Shown one piece after another: positions 41,366 through 50,475 of a stretch of 64,000 nucleotides of DNA. Under the pieces are notes generated by a model. It was not told the DNA's origin, did not search any database, and saw only the letters and a program-made list of their open reading frames with translations. The position numbers and the translations under genes were made by a program. Source of the DNA: Lachnospiraceae bacterium (lineage in GTDB: Bacteria; Bacillota; Clostridia; Lachnospirales; Lachnospiraceae). The first letter of the stretch is position 1. Each line of letters starts with the position of its first letter. The stretch spans positions 1 to 64,000 of the forward strand of contig JAFRSU010000043.1 in NCBI GenBank assembly GCA_017427415.1, given 5' to 3'.

Positions 41366-43411
41366 ATGAAGATCAGTTCTATTCTGATAAGAAATTTTAA
41401 GACGATCAGGGAATTGAATATCGATAATATCGAGAGTGCTTTCATTATCGTCGGAAAAAACAGCACAGGAAAGACCACGATCTTAAAAGCCATATTGGCT
41501 GTAGCGGGGGAATACGCGGTAAAGGCCACTGATTTTAACGATCCGAACAGAAATATCGAAATAGCCATCAATCTGGAGATCACAAATGCCGATATACTTG
41601 AACTTCATTCGAAGGGTAAGATCAGCAAGTATAAGAGCTTTGACATGTGGTACGAGGATTTTTGCAATCATCTTCCTACATTTGTAAGGGGAGGAAGGGA
41701 ACCTGATTCGGATTCGTATGAGCAGGAGGATCAGGCTGAGATATTGGAGGAAATGTTCAGTCCCGATACCGACATCAATCCCTCGGAATACGGCGGTCTG
41801 CTTTCGTTTTCGTTTGTGGTCGATACGGACCTTACGGTACGTTATTCCGATGGTATCAATAAAAACAATCCGTATCTGAAAAAGATATTCCCCAAGGTGT
41901 ACTTCTTCGATGTAACAAGAGATGTCCGTGAGATCCAGGACAGTATCTTTATGGTCCAGACAAAATCGGCTTTGAAGAAGGTAAGGGATACGATCTGTAT
42001 ATATGATGAATCCCGCCCCTGTACAAGATGTTTCAGATGTATACCGGATATCACTTCCAAAAAACCTGATGAACTGTCCATCCTTGAGACTACCAAGCTC
42101 TTAGAGTTTAAGCTCGGACAGCTCAATATGGATGAATTTATAGAGAGACTGAACCGCTATTATGTACGGAACAGCGGCAGAAAACAGGATATAGAGTTCA
42201 GGGTGAAGCTGAATACCAAAGAGCTTTTTATCATGGATACAGTGGTCATGCAAAAGGATCATTACGGGGCTGACTCTGTTGATACGCTCAGTGCCGGAGC
42301 AAAGAGCATTTATATCCTCTCACTGCTTGAGGCATACGTAGATGAAAACAGCAACCTTTCGAGTATCATCATGATAGAAGATCCCGAGATATATCTTCAT
42401 CCACAGCTTCAGAAAACCGCGAGTGAGATACTTTACAGGCTGTCAAAGAAAAACCAGGTAATTTTTTCTACCCATTCTCCGAATATGATCTTTAACTTTA
42501 AGTCCACACAGATAAATCAGGTAGTGCTTGATAAAGACTATAATACGACCATATCGGATAATAAGGATATCAACAGGATATTGGACGACCTCGGATATTC
42601 CGCAAGCGATGTGATGAATGTTAATTTTGTATTCATCGTCGAGGGTAAGCAGGACAGCAACAGGCTGCCGCTCCTTCTTAAGAAATACTACTCCGAGGTA
42701 TATAATGATGACGGGACCCTGCAGAGGATTTCCATCATTACGACGAACAGCTGTACAAACATAAAGACGTATGCTAACCTGAAGTATATCAATCAGCTGT
42801 ATCTTAAGGACCAGTTCCTTATGATACGTGACAGCGACGGCAAGAAACCCGAGACTCTGGTTAAGCAGTTATGCTCTTACTATAGCGACAGGGCAAAAGA
42901 GGATCCGCAGAATATACCGAGGATCACCCGTAAAAACGTATTGGTGCTTAAGTATTATTCGTTTGAGAACTATTTCCTTAACCCGAAGATAATGGCAAAG
43001 ATAGGTGTTATAAAGACTGAAGAGGATTTTTACAATATCCTTCTTACCAAATTCAAGAACTATCTTTACAGGCATCCGAGTGCAAGACATATGCGTGAGG
43101 TCACGGGACTTGTGGTAAAGACCAAGGAAGATCTAAAGCGCAATATGGAAACCATTAAGATTTATATGCGCGGGCACAATCTTTTCGATATCTTCTACGG
43201 AAGATATAAAGGAGATGCCGAAAACGAGATCCTGATGAAATACATCGAAGAAGCTCCCAGGGAGGAGTTTGCGGACATACTTAATGCGATAGATAATTTC
43301 ATCTATTTCATGAACCGTAAGCGTGAAGATGAGGAACTGGGGCTTTCGAACGGCGTCACAGAGGTTTATAAAGGGAAACACAAACATAAAAATAAATATA
43401 ACAGAGGATAA
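41366..43411 (+). CDS. OLD-like ATPase with TOPRIM nuclease domain
   Basis: A 681-residue protein with an ABC-type ATPase split around a long insert: Walker A GKNSTGKTT (30-38), signature L-S-A-G-A-K-S, Walker B I-I-M-I-E-D-P-E-I-Y-L-H-P and a switch His in F-S-T-H-S-P-N. A TOPRIM domain follows (F-I-V-E-G-K-Q-D and I-R-D-S-D-G-K). This is the OLD (overcoming lysogenization defect) nuclease layout, several members of which act in phage defence. Unusual is a Cys-rich knuckle, C-x8-C-x2-C-x2-C, at about residue 210. No gajB-like helicase is adjacent. GGGGAGGGTG precedes the ATG. Confidence 0.75.
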   Translation: MKISSILIRNFKTIRELNIDNIESAFIIVGKNSTGKTTILKAILAVAGEYAVKATDFNDPNRNIEIAINLEITNADILELHSKGKISKYKSFDMWYEDFCNHLPTFVRGGREPDSDSYEQEDQAEILEEMFSPDTDINPSEYGGLLSFSFVVDTDLTVRYSDGINKNNPYLKKIFPKVYFFDVTRDVREIQDSIFMVQTKSALKKVRDTICIYDESRPCTRCFRCIPDITSKKPDELSILETTKLLEFKLGQLNMDEFIERLNRYYVRNSGRKQDIEFRVKLNTKELFIMDTVVMQKDHYGADSVDTLSAGAKSIYILSLLEAYVDENSNLSSIIMIEDPEIYLHPQLQKTASEILYRLSKKNQVIFSTHSPNMIFNFKSTQINQVVLDKDYNTTISDNKDINRILDDLGYSASDVMNVNFVFIVEGKQDSNRLPLLLKKYYSEVYNDDGTLQRISIITTNSCTNIKTYANLKYINQLYLKDQFLMIRDSDGKKPETLVKQLCSYYSDRAKEDPQNIPRITRKNVLVLKYYSFENYFLNPKIMAKIGVIKTEEDFYNILLTKFKNYLYRHPSARHMREVTGLVVKTKEDLKRNMETIKIYMRGHNLFDIFYGRYKGDAENEILMKYIEEAPREEFADILNAIDNFIYFMNRKREDEELGLSNGVTEVYKGKHKHKNKYNRG

Positions 43412-43421
43412 GGAGAAGACC

Positions 43422-44915
43422 ATGTTTAAACTTTTCATCAACCCCAAAAACACAAAAGGGCACATCAATCCCGAACTTCAGGGGCATTTTTCCGAACATC
43501 TCGGGAGATGTATCTATGAAGGCATCTATGTCGGTGAAAACTCGGACATCCCGAATGTTAACGGTATGAGAAAGGATGTAGTCGAGGCTTTAAAGGAAAT
43601 GAAGATCCCCGTACTTCGCTGGCCGGGCGGATGTTTTGCGGATGAATATCACTGGAAGGACGGTATAGGTCCCAAAGAGGGAAGAAAGAAAATGATCAAT
43701 ACCCATTGGGGCGGAGTGCTTGAGGATAACAGCTTCGGTACCGATGAGTTTATGGAACTTGTTCGTCAGCTCGGATGTAAGTCATATATAAACGGAAATG
43801 TAGGCTCTGGTACCGTTCAGGAGATGAGTGAGTGGGTTGAATATATGACCTTTGAAGGTATTTCGCCTATGGCTGATATGAGAAAGAAAAACGGTCACGA
43901 GGAAGCTTATAAGGTTGATTATTTCGGCGTAGGCAACGAGAACTGGGGCTGCGGCGGAAATATGAACCCCGATTATTACGGAAACCTTTACAGAAGATAT
44001 CAGACCTATATCAGAAATTACAACCCCGACAATAAGATCAACAAGATCTGCTGCGGTGCAAACGCAGGAGATTACGAGTGGACCGATGTGGTTATGAAGA
44101 CCTGTTTTAAGAATGCGGAATTTGCACATGGATTCATGGAAGGTCTTTCTCTGCACTATTATACAGTACCTAATACCTGGGAGCACAAGGGCAGTGCTAC
44201 TGATTTTAATGAAGAAGACTGGTATAATACTCTTAACAAGACACTTTTTATGGAAGAACTGATCAACCGTCATACCGCCATCATGGATAAATATGACAAG
44301 GACCATAAGGTAGGTCTTATGGTAGACGAATGGGGCACATGGTATGATGTCGAGCCCGGCACAAATCCAGGCTTCCTCTATCAGCAGAACAGCATAAGGG
44401 ATGCTCTTGTTGCAGGTATCAACCTTAACATCTTCAACAAGCACTGTGACAGGGTTAAGATGGCAAATATTGCCCAGCTTGTAAATGTACTTCAGTCGGT
44501 TATCCTTACCGAGGGAGCCAAGATGGTCAAGACACCCACATACTATGTATTTAACATGTATAAGGCTCATCAGGATAATGAGCTTGTGGACAGCTTTATC
44601 GAGAGTGAGAAGATCGGAACCGGGAAAAATAAGGTTCCGAACCTTACAGAGTCCGTATCTGTGGACAAGGACGGAAAACTCCATATCACGATCTGCAACC
44701 TTTCATGTACCGATGCATATGATATAAAGGCTTATGTAGCTGATAAGAAGCTTAATTCCGTTTCAGGAGAGATAGTAACCGGCAAGATGAATGCACATAA
44801 TACATTTGATGCTCCGGACACCGTACATACGGAAAACTTTGATGCGAAACTTGATGCGGAAGGAATAAGCTTTAACATCCCTGCCTGCAGCGTGCTCCAT
44901 CTGACAGCTGAATAA
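43422..44915 (+). CDS. alpha-L-arabinofuranosidase, GH51
   Basis: A 497-residue cytoplasmic glycosidase without signal peptide. It has the GH51 opening H-I-N-P-E-L-Q-G-H-F-S-E-H-L-G-R, R-W-P-G-G-C-F-A-D-E-Y, the acid/base Glu in G-V-G-N-E-N-W-G and the nucleophile Glu in M-V-D-E-W-G-T-W. It removes arabinofuranosyl groups from arabinoxylan- or arabinan-derived oligosaccharides taken into the cell, in line with a plant-fibre-degrading lifestyle. AGGAG lies 6 bases before the ATG, which is only 10 bases after the OLD-like gene; whether this pairing means anything functional is doubtful. Confidence 0.92.
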   Translation: MFKLFINPKNTKGHINPELQGHFSEHLGRCIYEGIYVGENSDIPNVNGMRKDVVEALKEMKIPVLRWPGGCFADEYHWKDGIGPKEGRKKMINTHWGGVLEDNSFGTDEFMELVRQLGCKSYINGNVGSGTVQEMSEWVEYMTFEGISPMADMRKKNGHEEAYKVDYFGVGNENWGCGGNMNPDYYGNLYRRYQTYIRNYNPDNKINKICCGANAGDYEWTDVVMKTCFKNAEFAHGFMEGLSLHYYTVPNTWEHKGSATDFNEEDWYNTLNKTLFMEELINRHTAIMDKYDKDHKVGLMVDEWGTWYDVEPGTNPGFLYQQNSIRDALVAGINLNIFNKHCDRVKMANIAQLVNVLQSVILTEGAKMVKTPTYYVFNMYKAHQDNELVDSFIESEKIGTGKNKVPNLTESVSVDKDGKLHITICNLSCTDAYDIKAYVADKKLNSVSGEIVTGKMNAHNTFDAPDTVHTENFDAKLDAEGISFNIPACSVLHLTAE

Positions 44916-44958
44916 AACGGGATTTATCTAAAATGCATATAAGTGCAGGAAGATCGTA

Positions 44959-45927
44959 ATGAGAAAAAAGATATTTAATATCATACAGATAGGTAATAAG
45001 GATGATCTGCCGAGCAGGATGTTTGATATAGGGATCACCGTGGTCATCCTGCTCAACATCATCGTGACTTTTCTTGAAACCTTTAAAGAGCTTTCGGAGC
45101 TGATGACGGTTTTCAGGATCATAGAGGGCTTGACGGTCATAGTATTCTGCATAGAATATATCTTGAGACTGGTCACGGCAGATTATCTGTATCCGCAGGA
45201 TTCCAAGGTTAAAAGCAGACTGCACTTTCTGGTCTCTTTTGACGGGGTAGTGGATCTGCTTACCATACTGCCGTTTGTGTTCCTGTCGGGCTTTATAGCT
45301 TTCAGGATATTAAGGATAGTGCGTATATTCCATCTGTTCAGGATCAATTCAAAATATGATTCGTTCAATGTTATAAAGTTGGTCCTGCATGAAAGATGGA
45401 AACAGATCGGTTCTTCACTGGTCATCATTTTCATAATAATGCTTGCGGCCTCACTTGGAATGTATTCGGTGGAGCATACCGAGAATCCGGGGTTTGAAAA
45501 TGCATTTTCCGGCATGTGGTGGAGCGTATCGGCGCTCCTTACCGTTGGCTATGGGGATATATATCCGATTACCGTTATAGGTAAGATCATGGGTATCATT
45601 ACCGCATTTGCCGGTGTCGGTCTTGTAGCTATCCCTACAGGTATCATAAGTGCAGGTTTCGTTGAGCAGTACAGGCTGAATTCCGAAGCGGACAGGTTAC
45701 ATGCGGATGTCGAGAAGATAGGTGAGATAGTTCTTGCACCGGGACATGAGTTCATCGGGAAAAATGTGATCGAGCTTAAGGAAAAATACGGCTGTTCGGT
45801 ATACATGGTGGTCAGGGAAGAACTGACATTACTGGCTACAGATAATCTGAAATTAAAAGAGAACGATATCGTGGTAATAAGGTCGGAAAGGCTTGTAAAA
45901 GCCAATGTGACAAAGAAAAAGAAATAA
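44959..45927 (+). CDS. voltage-gated-type potassium channel with RCK_C (TrkA-C) domain
   Basis: A 322-residue channel subunit. Helices S1-S4 fill residues about 20-150, S4 carrying spaced arginines (F-R-I-L-R-I-V-R-I-F-H-L-F-R), then the pore with selectivity filter T-V-G-Y-G-D and S6. The C-terminal 80 residues are an RCK_C/TrkA-C ligand-binding domain (G-H-E-F-I-G-K-N-V to V-V-I-R-S-E-R). It should form a tetramer controlling K+ permeability and membrane potential. It ends at a strong hairpin. Confidence 0.9.
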   Translation: MRKKIFNIIQIGNKDDLPSRMFDIGITVVILLNIIVTFLETFKELSELMTVFRIIEGLTVIVFCIEYILRLVTADYLYPQDSKVKSRLHFLVSFDGVVDLLTILPFVFLSGFIAFRILRIVRIFHLFRINSKYDSFNVIKLVLHERWKQIGSSLVIIFIIMLAASLGMYSVEHTENPGFENAFSGMWWSVSALLTVGYGDIYPITVIGKIMGIITAFAGVGLVAIPTGIISAGFVEQYRLNSEADRLHADVEKIGEIVLAPGHEFIGKNVIELKEKYGCSVYMVVREELTLLATDNLKLKENDIVVIRSERLVKANVTKKKK

Positions 45928-45931
45928 AGAC

Positions 45932-46096
45932 AAAAAGGGGCTGTCGTACCTGATGAAACGCATCCGGTTCGACAGCCCCTTTTTTAGCCTTTAAGCAGGT
46001 TTGAAGCTGCAAAGGACGTTGACTCCTTGCCTGCCGGGCCTTAAAATCTGCGTACGGGAATCTGTATGCGGGTCCTCCCGAAAAGCAGACTTACAA
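45932..46096 (-). ncRNA. candidate small structured RNA, family unknown
   Basis: On the minus strand a strong promoter (46131-46103) leads into about 110 bases with ordered pairing: TCTGC/GCAGA enclosing CGGGA/TCCCG, then GCAGG/CCTGC enclosing CAAGGA/TCCTTTG, and an outer TAAG/CTTA that AGCCTTT/AAAGGCT would extend. It ends in a terminator stem of 15 bp (45932-45946 with 45970-45984) followed by T on either strand. No protein gene follows on the minus strand, where it meets the K+ channel gene head-on. The 165-base size would suit 6S RNA or a similar regulatory RNA, but I could not match a known consensus. Confidence 0.6.
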
Positions 46097-46102
46097 AGGC
46101 TA

Positions 46103-46131
46103 ATCATACAATTTTTTTCAGCCTTTGTCAA
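46103..46131 (-). promoter_or_regulatory. promoter of the candidate small RNA
   Basis: Minus-strand TTGACA (46131-46126) and TATGAT (46108-46103) are 17 bases apart. The -35 region also overlaps ACAAAGGCT/AGCCTTTGT (46093-46101 and 46120-46128), an inverted repeat flanking the promoter. Confidence 0.65.
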
Positions 46132-46222
46132 GGGATGCTTTTTTTATTTTTTTCTTGCATGTAATTGAAAAAAGTATTAAAATATAATCGTGTATTGTCA
46201 TCGATAAAAAGGGGTGTATTAC

Positions 46223-48139
46223 ATGAAAAAGAAAATAGCGGTTATGGCCAATGGCTGGAACTCGGAAAACCTTTCGAATTTCATGGTGGGCCTGATGAAT
46301 GCTATACCTGAGGAGTTTGCGGACTTCTTTATATTCCTGGGGTATGGGACTTACGGTTATCCTGAAAATGCAAAGCGGGCTGAAAACGTAATATATGATC
46401 TTCCCGATCTGAAAAAATATGACGCTATCATTATATTCGGTCCCGGACTTAACTTCCAGGATGTTATAGAAAAAATACAGAAGGATGCGGATGAGGCAGG
46501 TCTGCCTGTTATCAGTATAGGACTTAAGCATCCGGGTCATTATTATATTGGTGCTGATAATTATGTCGGTATGAAGGAGCTTGTGGACCACATGCTTGAG
46601 AAACATAATATCAGAAAAATGGTATATATGGCAGGCTCCGCGGAAAATGAGGAGTCCAATATACGGCTTCAGGCCATTATTGATTCCACCTCACAGCACA
46701 AAGTTCCGTTTAATATAGAAAATGATGTGTTTTACACAAATTGGGAGGCCGGCAGGACATTCGAATATATCGGTACGCATTTTAAATCTCCTGAAGAGTT
46801 CCCGGAGGCCTTTATCTGTGCGAACGACCTTTTGGCTATTGCAGTGAGCCAGGCAGCAGAGATGTATTTTAGGGCAGATCCCAAGTGTGTAAAAATTACG
46901 GGATTTGATAATCTGGACAACAGTAAGGTGTTTTTCCCTTCAATCTCAACGGTAGACCAGCGTTATGATGAGATCGGAAAAAAGGCAGGGCAGTATCTTA
47001 AAAAGCTGTTTAAAGGACAGGATATACCTGTTGAGACGGTAGTACCATGTAAGTTTGTTCCGGCTGAGAGCTGCGGCTGTCCAAAGGGAAAGACTTCGGG
47101 CGACCGCAGAAAGAAATATGTAAGAAGCATGCAGCTTGAACACCAGATACGGTCGATGAAGGACGGCAGGATATTTACCTTAGAAAGATACATATTCGAG
47201 ACACATGATTATAAACGCATGAAGAAGGATATGAGGGAACTGCTCTATGAACAGCCCAGCTTTGAAGGGCAGACTTTCTATATTATGTTTTCTCCTATCA
47301 TGGAAAAGATCGGAGAGAAAGACGAGTCCCTGTATCCCAGATTTGAGCTTGAAGAAAAATATGATGTTATAGTGGGCAAAAGAAACAATATCCCCGTAAA
47401 GAAGGAACTGGTTGACAGATCGGATCTGATCCCTGATTACAAACTTGAAGGGCCTAATGAGATTTTTGTGGTGGGTGTGCTCAGATACGAGGAGCTTATC
47501 TGCGGATATCTTGTAAGAGGGTCATCTGCAGACAATATCAGGGATGATTCCTTCTATGACTATCTGAACCGTCTTAATAAGGCATTTTATCCGTATATAA
47601 GGAATATGCAGCTGGATGCACTTAACAAAAAGCTTGCCGACCTTATGGAACAGGATGCGCTTACCCATGTTAAGAACAGAACTGCATATGACAAGTATGT
47701 AAGGCACTTCAACATGGATATCGCCAGCGGTGAAAGACAGGAGTTTGCGGTAGCATATTTCGACCTCAATAATTTAAAGACGATAAATGATAAATACGGT
47801 CATGAGGCCGGTGATGCATATATCAGGAATTCATGTAAACTGATATGCGATACATTTAAGCACAGCCCGGTATTCCGTATCGGCGGGGATGAATTCCTTT
47901 GCATCGTCATCAATGACGATTATAAAAATAAGGACCGGCTGCTTAAGTCCATGAGAGACGAAATGGAATTAAGAGAAAAGGATCCCGTTAAGTATTCTCC
48001 GGCAGCGCGAGTATCGGTTGCTTCGGGTATGGCTGTATTTGATAAGGAAAAAGACACCGATGTTATTTCGGTAGTCAACAGGGCGGATGTCCTTATGTAT
48101 GAGAATAAGTTTGAAATGAAGAAGGGTAACGTTAGGTAA
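46223..48139 (+). CDS. LacI-like sensor domain fused to GGDEF (diguanylate cyclase)
   Basis: A 638-residue cytoplasmic protein. Residues about 1-285 resemble the periplasmic-binding-protein sugar domain of LacI regulators (K-K-I-A-V-M-A-N-G-W opening; P-E-A-F-I-C-A-N-D-L-L-A-I-A-V; I-T-G-F-D-N) but without the DNA-binding head. A middle region of about 170 residues follows, then a GGDEF domain with active site R-I-G-G-D-E-F-L and H-V-K-N-R-T-A-Y-D, so it should make c-di-GMP in response to a small intracellular ligand. AGGGGTG precedes ATG 46223. TATAAT at 46183-46188 is a probable -10. Confidence 0.88.
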   Translation: MKKKIAVMANGWNSENLSNFMVGLMNAIPEEFADFFIFLGYGTYGYPENAKRAENVIYDLPDLKKYDAIIIFGPGLNFQDVIEKIQKDADEAGLPVISIGLKHPGHYYIGADNYVGMKELVDHMLEKHNIRKMVYMAGSAENEESNIRLQAIIDSTSQHKVPFNIENDVFYTNWEAGRTFEYIGTHFKSPEEFPEAFICANDLLAIAVSQAAEMYFRADPKCVKITGFDNLDNSKVFFPSISTVDQRYDEIGKKAGQYLKKLFKGQDIPVETVVPCKFVPAESCGCPKGKTSGDRRKKYVRSMQLEHQIRSMKDGRIFTLERYIFETHDYKRMKKDMRELLYEQPSFEGQTFYIMFSPIMEKIGEKDESLYPRFELEEKYDVIVGKRNNIPVKKELVDRSDLIPDYKLEGPNEIFVVGVLRYEELICGYLVRGSSADNIRDDSFYDYLNRLNKAFYPYIRNMQLDALNKKLADLMEQDALTHVKNRTAYDKYVRHFNMDIASGERQEFAVAYFDLNNLKTINDKYGHEAGDAYIRNSCKLICDTFKHSPVFRIGGDEFLCIVINDDYKNKDRLLKSMRDEMELREKDPVKYSPAARVSVASGMAVFDKEKDTDVISVVNRADVLMYENKFEMKKGNVR

Positions 48140-48144
48140 CAGGT

Positions 48145-49380
48145 ATGAAAACAGCTTCGGTAAAAGGAATGAACGATTATCTGCCGTCAGAGGTGGAGTT
48201 AAGAGACTATATTCAATCGGTGATACTTAAGGTGTACGAGAGAAACGGTTTCTTACGTATAATGACTCCTGCGGTGGAGGATGCCGAAAATATTGATAAA
48301 AGCGAAGGAGGAGACAATCTAAACCTCGTTTTTAAGATCTTAAAGCGCGGGGAAAAGCTTGAAAAAGCACTTGCTTCGGGAAATGAAAAGGAATTGTCCG
48401 ATCTGGGATTAAGATACGATCTTACACTTCCGCTTTCGAGATATTATGCGGGACATAAGGAAATGCTCCCTTCTCCGATGAAATGTATCCAGATAGATAA
48501 GGTGTACAGAGCCGAACGTCCCCAGAAAGGCAGAGACAGGGAGTTTGTACAGTGTGACATAGATATACTCGGTTCATCATCGCCTAATTGTGAGGCCGAG
48601 CTTATATGCGTAACGGCAGAGGCTTTAAGCGCACTCTCGATCAGGAATTTTAAGATCAAGATAAATGACAGAAGACTGCTTAAGTCCATGCTCTTAAAGT
48701 GCGGATTTGAAGAAAGCCAGCTTGACAGTGTATGCATCTCTTTTGACAAGCTTGATAAGATAGGCGCTGAAGGAGTAACAGAGGAGCTTAATGAAAAGGG
48801 CTTTTCGGCAGAGGCAATCGAGGCATTTAACAAGGTACTTGAAAGACGCCCGTTTACACTGGACATGATGCCGGAGCTCTGCGATGATGCATCCGCAGCG
48901 GATAACCTTAAGTATATAGTGGATACCGTTAAATCTGTCTCGGATTCGGCTTTTGACATCGAATTTGACATTTCACTTGTAAGAGGGCAGGGATATTATA
49001 CCGGTACCGTATTTGAAGTGGTAAGCTCTGATTTTAAGGGAGCCATAAGCGGCGGCGGAAGATATGACAATCTGATCGGAAAGTTTATCGGGCAGTCGGT
49101 ACCCGCAGTCGGCTTCTCCATCGGATTTGAGCGTATATATGCCATATTAAAGGAAAGCGGATTCGTTATCCCGGAAAAGCGTAAAAAGGTAGCTCTTATC
49201 TATGACAGCGATAAGTTTACAGAATGCTGCGCAAAGGCTAAAGAGCTGAGAAAAGAATATGATGTTTCAATATTTGAAACACCTAAGAAGACCGGAAAAT
49301 TTTTAAATAAGCTTCAGGAAAACGGCTATGGCGGATTTTTCATTTTGGGGCAGTCGGAAGAAGTTAATGAGCTTAAGTGA
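48145..49380 (+). CDS. hisS: histidyl-tRNA synthetase (HisS/HisZ family)
   Basis: A 411-residue class II synthetase. Motif 2 is Y-R-A-E-R-P-Q-K-G-R-D-R-E-F-V-Q, and G-G-R-Y-D-N-L and G-F-S-I-G-F-E-R-I (motif 3) are intact. The histidine-binding loop usually written R-G-L-D-Y-Y-T reads R-G-Q-G-Y-Y-T, keeping the catalytic Arg. The C-terminal anticodon-binding domain is somewhat short and diverged. HisZ, the catalytically dead partner of HisG, is the alternative, but there are no histidine biosynthesis genes nearby and the tail is longer than in many HisZ. It follows the GGDEF gene by 5 bases and is followed by a terminator. Confidence 0.8.
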   Translation: MKTASVKGMNDYLPSEVELRDYIQSVILKVYERNGFLRIMTPAVEDAENIDKSEGGDNLNLVFKILKRGEKLEKALASGNEKELSDLGLRYDLTLPLSRYYAGHKEMLPSPMKCIQIDKVYRAERPQKGRDREFVQCDIDILGSSSPNCEAELICVTAEALSALSIRNFKIKINDRRLLKSMLLKCGFEESQLDSVCISFDKLDKIGAEGVTEELNEKGFSAEAIEAFNKVLERRPFTLDMMPELCDDASAADNLKYIVDTVKSVSDSAFDIEFDISLVRGQGYYTGTVFEVVSSDFKGAISGGGRYDNLIGKFIGQSVPAVGFSIGFERIYAILKESGFVIPEKRKKVALIYDSDKFTECCAKAKELRKEYDVSIFETPKKTGKFLNKLQENGYGGFFILGQSEEVNELK

Positions 49381-49416
49381 TTTTCCTGTGTTAGGTCAAT
49401 AGTAACGGATATGAGT

Positions 49417-49443
49417 AAAAACGCCTGCAACAAGGCGTTTTTT
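49417..49443 (+). terminator. rho-independent terminator after hisS
   Basis: AAAAACGCCT (49417-49426) and AAGGCGTTTT (49432-49441) pair around GCAAC, followed by T residues. Confidence 0.85.
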
Positions 49444-49458
49444 CCTACGGGAGAGACT

Positions 49459-50472
49459 ATGCAGACTGATGTAAGAGAAATCTATGAGATCAATAAGAAA
49501 CTGCTGGGTGCGGTAGACAGGGCGGTATGCCTGTTCAGGATCGGAAGGTATGATAAGGCACTGCAATGGGTCGCCGATACGGCAGACGAGATAAACCTGA
49601 TCGCCGATGCGGTGATGAAGGACAGGGAGTACTTTGATAATGTACCCACCGGATTTGTGGAAGGTATGCTCGAGTCAATAGTTGAGGCTACGGTAGCAAA
49701 GGACTACTGCTTACTTGCGGATATCTATGAGATGCAGCTTGCTACATTTGTCTGCGGTATCCAGGAACTGATCCTCGGCCGTGAGCAGTTCCTTGAATTT
49801 GACAATAACAGGTACCGTGAAAACATCACACATCTGAAAGCGGTACTTCGTGAGATGATAGAGGAACGGGATGATCTTACCGTAGATGAACAGAAGCGTT
49901 TCAGGATCAATCTCAATGCTAAGCTTGATGATATGTTCGATCCTGCGGAACTTCTGAAAAAAGGTTTTAATCTGGAGTTTACATCGAGCGGGCTTATGAC
50001 GATGGCAGCCCCGTACAAGGCCGGAAGGATATATCTCCATTCGAACGGGCGCGTGATCAATGAGAGTTTTCAGCAGGCACTTAACTGGTATGATCCGATG
50101 GTCGACGAATATGTGGTATACGGTTTCGGCATGGGGTATCATATCGAAGAGCTTCACGGACTTGCCCCTAAAAAAAGGATAGTCGTTTACGAAAGTGATC
50201 TTGACGTCTTAAAACTGTATTGCGCATTCAGGGGGGATACATCGCTCCTTACCGGGGAAAATGTGTTTATAATCTATGACAGGGATATGAAACTGATCTC
50301 AGGAAAACTTAAAGGGACGGTACCTCAGACAGAGGATAAAAAATATATTTTTGTGGCCGAGGACGGACGTATAGTAAAGGTATGTGTGCACTACCCTTCA
50401 TACAGGAGGTCACCGGGATGCAGGGAACTTGATGCGGCACTTCCCTGGAAGGATACGGTTGAGAGCTGCTGA
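49459..50472 (+). CDS. DUF115/MptE-like N-terminal-type protein, function unknown
   Basis: A 337-residue protein of unknown role. Residues about 1-170 are helical and acidic. The second half contains Y-V-V-Y-G-F-G-M-G-Y-H-I-E-E-L followed by R-I-V-V-Y-E-S-D-L-D-V, which is the start of the DUF115 fold shared by 6-hydroxymethylpterin pyrophosphokinase MptE and Maf-type flagellin glycosyltransferases. The protein ends where those families carry their catalytic core, so it may be a truncated or specialised relative. ATG 49459 follows GGGAGAG; 16 earlier in-frame codons from 49411 lie in the hisS terminator and are excluded. Confidence 0.65.
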   Translation: MQTDVREIYEINKKLLGAVDRAVCLFRIGRYDKALQWVADTADEINLIADAVMKDREYFDNVPTGFVEGMLESIVEATVAKDYCLLADIYEMQLATFVCGIQELILGREQFLEFDNNRYRENITHLKAVLREMIEERDDLTVDEQKRFRINLNAKLDDMFDPAELLKKGFNLEFTSSGLMTMAAPYKAGRIYLHSNGRVINESFQQALNWYDPMVDEYVVYGFGMGYHIEELHGLAPKKRIVVYESDLDVLKLYCAFRGDTSLLTGENVFIIYDRDMKLISGKLKGTVPQTEDKKYIFVAEDGRIVKVCVHYPSYRRSPGCRELDAALPWKDTVESC

Positions 50473-50475
50473 TAC

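Noticed and set aside
45986..46096. Riboswitch controlling the GGDEF gene
   Set aside because: The ordered pairing, promoter and terminator all read on the minus strand, away from the GGDEF gene; no c-di-GMP, TPP or purine riboswitch consensus was recognised.
48145..49380. HisZ, the ATP-phosphoribosyltransferase regulatory subunit
   Set aside because: No his biosynthesis genes nearby, and synthetase motifs 2 and 3 and the catalytic Arg are intact; kept only as an alternative.
49411..49458. Upstream N-terminal extension of the DUF115-like protein
   Set aside because: These codons lie across the hisS terminator hairpin, and a proper GGGAGAG-ATG exists at 49459.
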